Origin: Sulfurimonas sp.
GTDB taxonomy: Bacteria > Campylobacterota > Campylobacteria > Campylobacterales > Sulfurimonadaceae
Assembly: GCA_022712845.1 (NCBI GenBank)
Contig: JAFLJV010000180.1
Span: 1 to 18,610, forward strand
Reading direction: 5' to 3'
Length of the DNA stretch: 18,610 nucleotides
The translations under genes were made by a program, and so were the position numbers. Under the pieces are notes generated by a model. It saw nothing but the letters and a program-made list of their open reading frames with translations, made no database searches and was not told where the DNA came from. Positions 13,973 through 18,610 of this stretch are shown in pieces. The stretch's first letter is position 1. Each line of letters begins with the position of its first letter.

Positions 13973-14806
13973 TTATTTCGTAACATTATCTTGAATTGAA
14001 TTGATAACATTTTGTATAATCCAATCGGGTGTAGATGCCCCAGCACTAATTCCACAAAACTCTTTTTTATCAAACCATGAGTAGTCTAAATCATTTTCAT
14101 CTTCTATATGATAACTATCAGGACAATTATCATGTGCAAGGGAAAAAAGCTGTTTTGTATTTGATGAATTTTTACCACCTATTACAATCATAACATCAGC
14201 TTTTTTTGCTATTTTTCTTGCTGCTTCTTGATTTTCAAATGTTGCATTACATATGGTATTAAAAACCCTGACTTCTTTATATCTAGGAATTAAATAATTA
14301 GCAACTTCCAAATAATCTTCAATCTTTCTTGTAGTTTGAGCAACTAATGCTATTTTTTCTTTTAGTTTTAAATCTTCTAAATCTTTTGAACATGTTACAA
14401 CTCTTGCACCATCAATTGCGTAAGATTTAACACCTCTTATCTCAGGATGTGCTTCATCTCCAAAAATAACTATTTCATAACCTTGCTCACTCATATCTTG
14501 ACAAATTTGTTGTGGTTTTGTTACATAAGGGCATGTTGCATCAACAACATCTACACTATTTTCTTTTAATTCTGCAAGTTCATTTTTAGGAATTCCATGT
14601 GTTCTTATAACCGCTTTATCCCCAGCTTTAAAACTTTTATGGTCGTCACTCAGTCCAACTTTAAAATCTTTTTCTAATCTTGCTATCTCTTTATTGTTAT
14701 GTATTAAAGGTCCGTAAGTAGATGCATTTTTATTTTCTTCTGCTATTTTTATAGCTCTTTTAACACCAAAACAAAAACCATAGCTTTCAGCCAATTCAAT
14801 GTGCAT
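13973..14806 (-). CDS. ispH: 4-hydroxy-3-methylbut-2-enyl diphosphate reductase
   Basis: IspH (LytB) is the [4Fe-4S] enzyme of the last MEP-pathway step, making IPP and DMAPP. With the start at 14806 the protein is 277 aa. The three cluster cysteines are C12 (YGFCFGVKRA), C92 (DATCPYVTKP) and C186 (NTICNAT). Substrate-site residues include H37 (IHNNKE), H70 (RTHGIP), H120 (EAHPE), T159 (VAQTTR), the SSNT of residues 213-216, and SAGASTPDW (254-262). An in-frame ATG at 14824 would add six residues, but the real Shine-Dalgarno (AAGGAG, 14813-14818) lies inside that extension and 6 nt before the ATG at 14806. Starting there gives the normal N-terminus MHIELAESYGFCFG. It follows aroA after 75 nt. 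Confidence 0.96.
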   Translation of the reverse strand: MHIELAESYGFCFGVKRAIKIAEENKNASTYGPLIHNNKEIARLEKDFKVGLSDDHKSFKAGDKAVIRTHGIPKNELAELKENSVDVVDATCPYVTKPQQICQDMSEQGYEIVIFGDEAHPEIRGVKSYAIDGARVVTCSKDLEDLKLKEKIALVAQTTRKIEDYLEVANYLIPRYKEVRVFNTICNATFENQEAARKIAKKADVMIVIGGKNSSNTKQLFSLAHDNCPDSYHIEDENDLDYSWFDKKEFCGISAGASTPDWIIQNVINSIQDNVTK

Positions 14807-14812
14807 ATTTGT

Positions 14813-14818
14813 CTCCTT
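14813..14818 (-). promoter_or_regulatory. Shine-Dalgarno that decides the ispH start
   Basis: AAGGAG on the minus strand is 6 nt before the ATG at 14806 and overlaps codons of the longer frame starting at 14824, which rules out the longer start. Confidence 0.8.
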
Positions 14819-14825
14819 AATCAAA

Positions 14826-14853
14826 GAGGTGAATTTTTCGATGAATTCCCCTC
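14826..14853 (-). other. Imperfect hairpin in the aroA-ispH spacer
   Basis: GAGG-T-GAATT (14826-14835) pairs with AATTC-C-CCTC (14844-14853): nine of ten pairs around an 8-nt loop. In the transcript it sits between the aroA stop and the ispH ribosome binding site, 7 nt from the latter. It lacks a convincing U-tract. It could be a weak terminator, an RNA-processing site or a leader structure for ispH. Confidence 0.35.
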
Positions 14854-14881
14854 ACTTTTGTGTAAACACTTATGAAAAAAA

Positions 14882-16162
14882 TTAACTCAATTTTATCTTT
14901 GTTATTTTTTGAATTAACTCAAAAAAGTTCGGAAATGATGTATTTATACAATCTAAATCAGTTACTTTCATACCACACCTAAGTCCAGCAATTATAAAAC
15001 TCATTGCTATTCTATGATCTCCACGGCTATCAACTGTTGTTTTATTAAGCTCTCCACCAATTATTCTATAACCATCTTTATACTCATGCACTTCTATATT
15101 TGAAGCACGAAGAGCATCTACTACAGTAGAGATTCTATCACTCTCTTTTACTCGTAACTCTTCAGCATTTTTAACTATACTCTCACCAGTTGCACATGCC
15201 ATTGCAATTGAAAGTGCTGGTAGTTCATCTATCAGCCATGAGATATTATTTTCAATTGTAATAGCTTTTAGAGGAGCATACTTTACATGTATATTACCAA
15301 TAGGTTCATACTTATTATCTGTAATTTCATAACTAATATCTGCACCCATTCTCTCTAAAGCTTTAAAAGCCTCTATGCGAGTTGAATTAAGAGTGATTCC
15401 TTCTAATAAAATATCAGAATCTGGTGTTATAGCTGCAGCAACACCAAAGAAAAATGCACTTGATGGATCAGCTGGGATTCTAATTATTAAAGGGGATAAT
15501 AACTCTGTCATAGGTTTAATAGTTGTCTTTAAACCATTCACTTCTATATCTGCACCCATCCCTTTTAACATTCGCTCAGTATGATCACGAGATAATTCTG
15601 GCTCTGTATATGTACAAACTCCATCTGCTCTAAGAGCTGCTAAAATCATTGCACTTTTAACTTGTGCAGAAGCTATTTTACTCTCATAATCAAATGATTC
15701 AAGTGAAGCTCCTCTTATACTTATAGGAGCTAAGTCACCATCTTCTCTCCCATCTAGTTTAGCACCAATATCTTTTAGTGGAGAAGTTACTCTTTTCATT
15801 GGACGACGACGAAGATATTCATCTCCAGTTAGTATAAAGTGACCATTTGCAGAACTTAAAAGTCCACAAAAAAGTCTCATACCTGTTCCAGAATTTCCAC
15901 AATCAAGTATCTCACTACTCTCTTTTATACCATCAGAACTAATTTTTATAGTAGTTCCATCATCCTCTATTTTTGCTCCAAGATTTTTTACAATTTCTAA
16001 AGAGTTCATTGTATCTTCAGCTCTTAAAAAGTTACTAATCTCACTTGTACCATTCGCCAGCATTGAAAACATTGCACTACGGTGTGAAATCGATTTATCA
16101 GGTGCTATTTTAGATACAACAAGTGAGAATTTATCTGCTGGAGTAACCTCTACACAACTCAT
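14882..16162 (-). CDS. aroA: 3-phosphoshikimate 1-carboxyvinyltransferase (EPSP synthase)
   Basis: AroA joins PEP to shikimate-3-phosphate, the sixth step of the shikimate pathway. The 426-aa protein has the canonical blocks: APDKSISHRSAMFS with K23 and R28, DCGNSGTGMRL (87-97) and LRRRPMKRV (117-125). It also has SAQVKSAMILAAL with Q167, the catalytic D312 in IDELPALSIAMA, ELRVKESDRI with E340 (336-344), and GDHRIAMS with R384 (381-388). GNSGTG-R together with RRRPM-RV resembles the class II type more than E. coli AroA (GNAGTAMRP); the class call is an inference. The ATG overlaps the pheT stop by 4 bases (ATGA), so it is coupled to pheT. Confidence 0.96.
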   Translation of the reverse strand: MSCVEVTPADKFSLVVSKIAPDKSISHRSAMFSMLANGTSEISNFLRAEDTMNSLEIVKNLGAKIEDDGTTIKISSDGIKESSEILDCGNSGTGMRLFCGLLSSANGHFILTGDEYLRRRPMKRVTSPLKDIGAKLDGREDGDLAPISIRGASLESFDYESKIASAQVKSAMILAALRADGVCTYTEPELSRDHTERMLKGMGADIEVNGLKTTIKPMTELLSPLIIRIPADPSSAFFFGVAAAITPDSDILLEGITLNSTRIEAFKALERMGADISYEITDNKYEPIGNIHVKYAPLKAITIENNISWLIDELPALSIAMACATGESIVKNAEELRVKESDRISTVVDALRASNIEVHEYKDGYRIIGGELNKTTVDSRGDHRIAMSFIIAGLRCGMKVTDLDCINTSFPNFFELIQKITKIKLS

Positions 16163-18492
16163 CTCAAACCAACCCCTAGTTCACTCTTAAGTGCACTTAA
16201 AATACTATCCATTGATGAAGTTATATCTTCTTCTTCTAATGTTTTATCATTTGACTGTAAAACAAATCTTATAGATAAACTCATATCATCAGCTAAACTT
16301 TCATCACTATATTTGTCAACTGGATAAAAACGGATAAGATTATTTATATCAGCTGAATCTATTGTAGTTTTAATCTTTTCATATTTCATATTTTGAGGCA
16401 TAATAATACTTAAATCTTTAAATGATGCCTGATATTTTGAAGATTTACTAGCTGTTTTAAGAGTGTATGAAAGTTTTTCAAAATCAAGCTCACACATATA
16501 TGTAACATCTAAATCATAACTATCTTCAACATTTGGATGAACTCTAAAAAGTTCACCAATAGACTCTCCGTGAATAATTACCTCTGCTGATTGATAATGA
16601 TGAGATAAAGAATGTTTAGTTGTATATTCTTTAAGCTCAAAATCTCCTATAACATCTGAGATTTTTTGAGCAAATAGTGCAAAATCAATCTTTAAAGGCT
16701 TACCAGCATTTGATAAATTTTCAGATTCTCTATCACCAGAAAATAGAAATGTCATTTTTGTTGATTCTTCTCTATTGGAATTAAATAATGAACCAATTTC
16801 AAAAAGTCTAATTGATGAGTAACCATTTTTGGAATTATTTGATGCTGCTTTTAAAAGTCCTGTTAAAAGTGTTGATCTTAAAGTATCTAAAGTATTTACA
16901 ATTGGATTTAGAAGCTCTTTAGATTCATCTACCGTTTCAAAACCATAGTTTTTTAAAACCTTTTTTTCATCAAATACAAAGTGAATAGATTCAAAAAAAC
17001 CACTTTGTGCCGCTTTATGTCTAAATATTTTTTTCTTTTTATATACAAAATAATCATCTTCAAGTCTATTGTTTTCTGTAAATGTAAAAGCTTTTGATGG
17101 TATGTTATCAATTCCAACAAGTCTTACTATCTCTTCTACGATATCTTGTTTATGAGTTATATCATGTCTAAATTTTGGAACAGATACAACAAAATTATTA
17201 GCTGATGATTTAGTAGTACCAAAACCTAAATTTTTAAATATTTTTGTAATTTTAACTTTATTAATATTTGCACCAATAATTTCATCTATCTCTTTTTTGG
17301 TAATACTTATGATCGTATCCCTATCAGCATCACCAAGGTCAATTGATCCACCATAAATTAGTGATGATGAATTTAATTCGATTATCTCTAAACAAAAGTT
17401 AAGTCCATGATTTAATTCAGGCTCACTTCCCCTAGATGTTCTATAGTACATTGGTCCTGATGGCACTTTACACTCTTGCATCTTTTTAGAGATAATATCT
17501 GGTGGAATATAACTAGCTTCTATCAAAACTATTCCATCATTTTTCATCACTTTAGATACATCTTCTTGAAGTATTCCTATGGTAGACGCTTTTTCTTTTG
17601 CTATTATTGATGCATATCCATTGTCATCACTTACTAATGCAACTTTTGCTAATGGATTATTTTCTTGAGTAAAAAAATCATAATCATATGCACGAAGAAT
17701 TACACCACTACTATGAGTTGAATAAAGCATAATTGATTCTATATCAAACTCTCTATTTTCTTCTATTTGAGCTAGTCTTAATTTTACAACAAAAGGGAGA
17801 GTTAAATTTTTAAGATCAATCACTTTATAACTAAGGTTTACATTTAAATTATTCTCATGACTTAGAGCTAAAATTCTTCCAATACCAACTCTTTTTTCTT
17901 CATTTTCATCAACAGAATTTTCTTTTAAAGGTCTATCAAAAGCGGCACTTAAATCACGAGCAATACCTCTTATACTTAAACAATCTCCACGATTAGCAGT
18001 TAATTCTATCTCTAGTAAATCATCATTAAATATAGAGTTATTACAAACTTCTTGACCTAATTCATACTTACCTATACTAGAATCAAGCTCTAATATTCCA
18101 TCTTTTGTATCTTCAAGCCCTATCTCTGAAGCTGAACATATCATACCATCAGATTCTACATCACGAAGCTTTACTGGCTTTATAATAAGCCCACTTGGCA
18201 TGACAGCACCTATTGTTGCTACAACAACATCTAAACCAACTCTAATATTTGAAGCACCACATACGATTTGACGAGTACTTGATCCAATATCAACTATACA
18301 AACACTTAATTTATCAGCATTTGGATGTTTTTCACACTCTAAAACTCTAGCAAAAATTATCTTATTTGGAACATTATAATTAACAATTCTATCTACTTCT
18401 AAACCTATAGAATTAAATGTTTTAGCTAACTCATCTGTAGTAATCCCATCTAAATTTATCCACTCTTGTAACCAACTTCTAGTTATTATCAT
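16159..18492 (-). CDS. pheT: Phenylalanyl-tRNA synthetase beta subunit
   Basis: PheT pairs with PheS as an alpha2-beta2 enzyme charging tRNA-Phe. The 777-aa protein starts [16 protein letters not shown]. The EMAP/OB tRNA-binding domain lies at about 41-150 ([25 protein letters not shown]). The editing B3/B4 region covers roughly 200-400 ([20 protein letters not shown] just before it). The B5 domain follows (about 405-475), then the catalytic-like core ([19 protein letters not shown]). The C-terminal anticodon-binding FDX-ACB domain runs from about 685 to the end ([17 protein letters not shown], ending ELGVGLR). Length is typical. Its ATG overlaps the pheS stop by 4 bases and its stop overlaps aroA by 4 bases. 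Confidence 0.97.
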   Translation of the reverse strand: MIITRSWLQEWINLDGITTDELAKTFNSIGLEVDRIVNYNVPNKIIFARVLECEKHPNADKLSVCIVDIGSSTRQIVCGASNIRVGLDVVVATIGAVMPSGLIIKPVKLRDVESDGMICSASEIGLEDTKDGILELDSSIGKYELGQEVCNNSIFNDDLLEIELTANRGDCLSIRGIARDLSAAFDRPLKENSVDENEEKRVGIGRILALSHENNLNVNLSYKVIDLKNLTLPFVVKLRLAQIEENREFDIESIMLYSTHSSGVILRAYDYDFFTQENNPLAKVALVSDDNGYASIIAKEKASTIGILQEDVSKVMKNDGIVLIEASYIPPDIISKKMQECKVPSGPMYYRTSRGSEPELNHGLNFCLEIIELNSSSLIYGGSIDLGDADRDTIISITKKEIDEIIGANINKVKITKIFKNLGFGTTKSSANNFVVSVPKFRHDITHKQDIVEEIVRLVGIDNIPSKAFTFTENNRLEDDYFVYKKKKIFRHKAAQSGFFESIHFVFDEKKVLKNYGFETVDESKELLNPIVNTLDTLRSTLLTGLLKAASNNSKNGYSSIRLFEIGSLFNSNREESTKMTFLFSGDRESENLSNAGKPLKIDFALFAQKISDVIGDFELKEYTTKHSLSHHYQSAEVIIHGESIGELFRVHPNVEDSYDLDVTYMCELDFEKLSYTLKTASKSSKYQASFKDLSIIMPQNMKYEKIKTTIDSADINNLIRFYPVDKYSDESLADDMSLSIRFVLQSNDKTLEEEDITSSMDSILSALKSELGVGLR

Positions 18493-18610
18493 CTAAACTG
18501 CTCCAACAATTTAATATCTCCCTCAAAAAGTGAACGAAGATCACCAATTTGATGAATTAACATTGCAAATCGCTCAACACCTAAACCAAAAGCATAGCCA
18601 CTAACATTTT
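18489..18610 (-). CDS. pheS: Phenylalanyl-tRNA synthetase alpha subunit, C-terminus (partial)
   Basis: The gene runs off the right edge. The last 39 residues are visible and match the PheS C-terminus: [16 protein letters not shown] is class II motif 3 with its invariant arginine (G-x-G-x-E-R). It is followed by [19 protein letters not shown] and a TGA that overlaps the pheT ATG. The match to the conserved ending 'DLR.F.egDlr.L.QF' is nearly complete. Confidence 0.95.
   Translation of the reverse strand, partial: NVSGYAFGLGVERFAMLIHQIGDLRSLFEGDIKLLEQFR

Noticed and set aside
1..18610. CRISPR arrays, tRNA or rRNA genes, insertion sequences, prophage or integrase genes
   Set aside because: No regularly spaced repeats, cloverleaf-forming segments, rRNA-like sequence, transposase or integrase frames were seen.

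Overview
The window is about 70% A+T and looks like the chromosome of a member of the Campylobacterota (formerly Epsilonproteobacteria). The strongest clue is the minus-strand block pheS-pheT-aroA-ispH-rpsA-(membrane-anchored unknown)-serA. I recall the same order in Campylobacter jejuni (Cj0897c to Cj0891c). The HQWKQP-type phosphoacceptor box in the sensor kinase also fits this phylum. A short-form HisG (209 aa) argues against Campylobacter itself, and a Sulfurimonas/Arcobacter-like relative seems likelier; the genus is an inference.

Layout. (1) Positions 1-1334, plus strand: the tail of a probable hybrid kinase or signalling protein, overlapped by one base with a receiver-histidine kinase fusion. 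(2) Positions 1321-3571, minus strand: four tightly packed genes, transcribed as a 106-aa unknown, coaX, hisG and a SAM methyltransferase. The last gene overlaps the 3' end of the kinase gene tail to tail. (3) Positions 3572-3785: a divergent promoter region with a perfect 16-bp palindrome. (4) Positions 3786-9292, plus strand: a complete tripartite efflux operon (TolC-like channel, HlyD/AcrA-like adaptor, RND pump). Its RND permease is encoded as two half-genes, split exactly between the two six-helix repeats. (5) Positions 9353-9946, minus strand: an isolated aspzincin-like (M35) metallopeptidase without a signal peptide. (6) Positions 10128-18610, minus strand: the housekeeping block, ending in a strong hairpin terminator after serA.

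How the genes work together. Block 4 should form one envelope-spanning exporter. The two RND halves would have to pair to rebuild the 12-helix protomer: the TM4 aspartate lies in the first half and the TM10 arginine in the second. Block 6 joins phenylalanyl-tRNA charging, the shikimate pathway, isoprenoid synthesis, ribosomal protein S1 and serine synthesis. Block 2 joins CoA synthesis with the first step of histidine synthesis.

The most unusual item is the split, translationally coupled RND permease. Next are the lone M35-like peptidase and the palindrome between the CoA/His operon and the efflux operon. I found no tRNA, rRNA, CRISPR array, insertion sequence or prophage gene. No gene-free stretch exceeds 300 bases.
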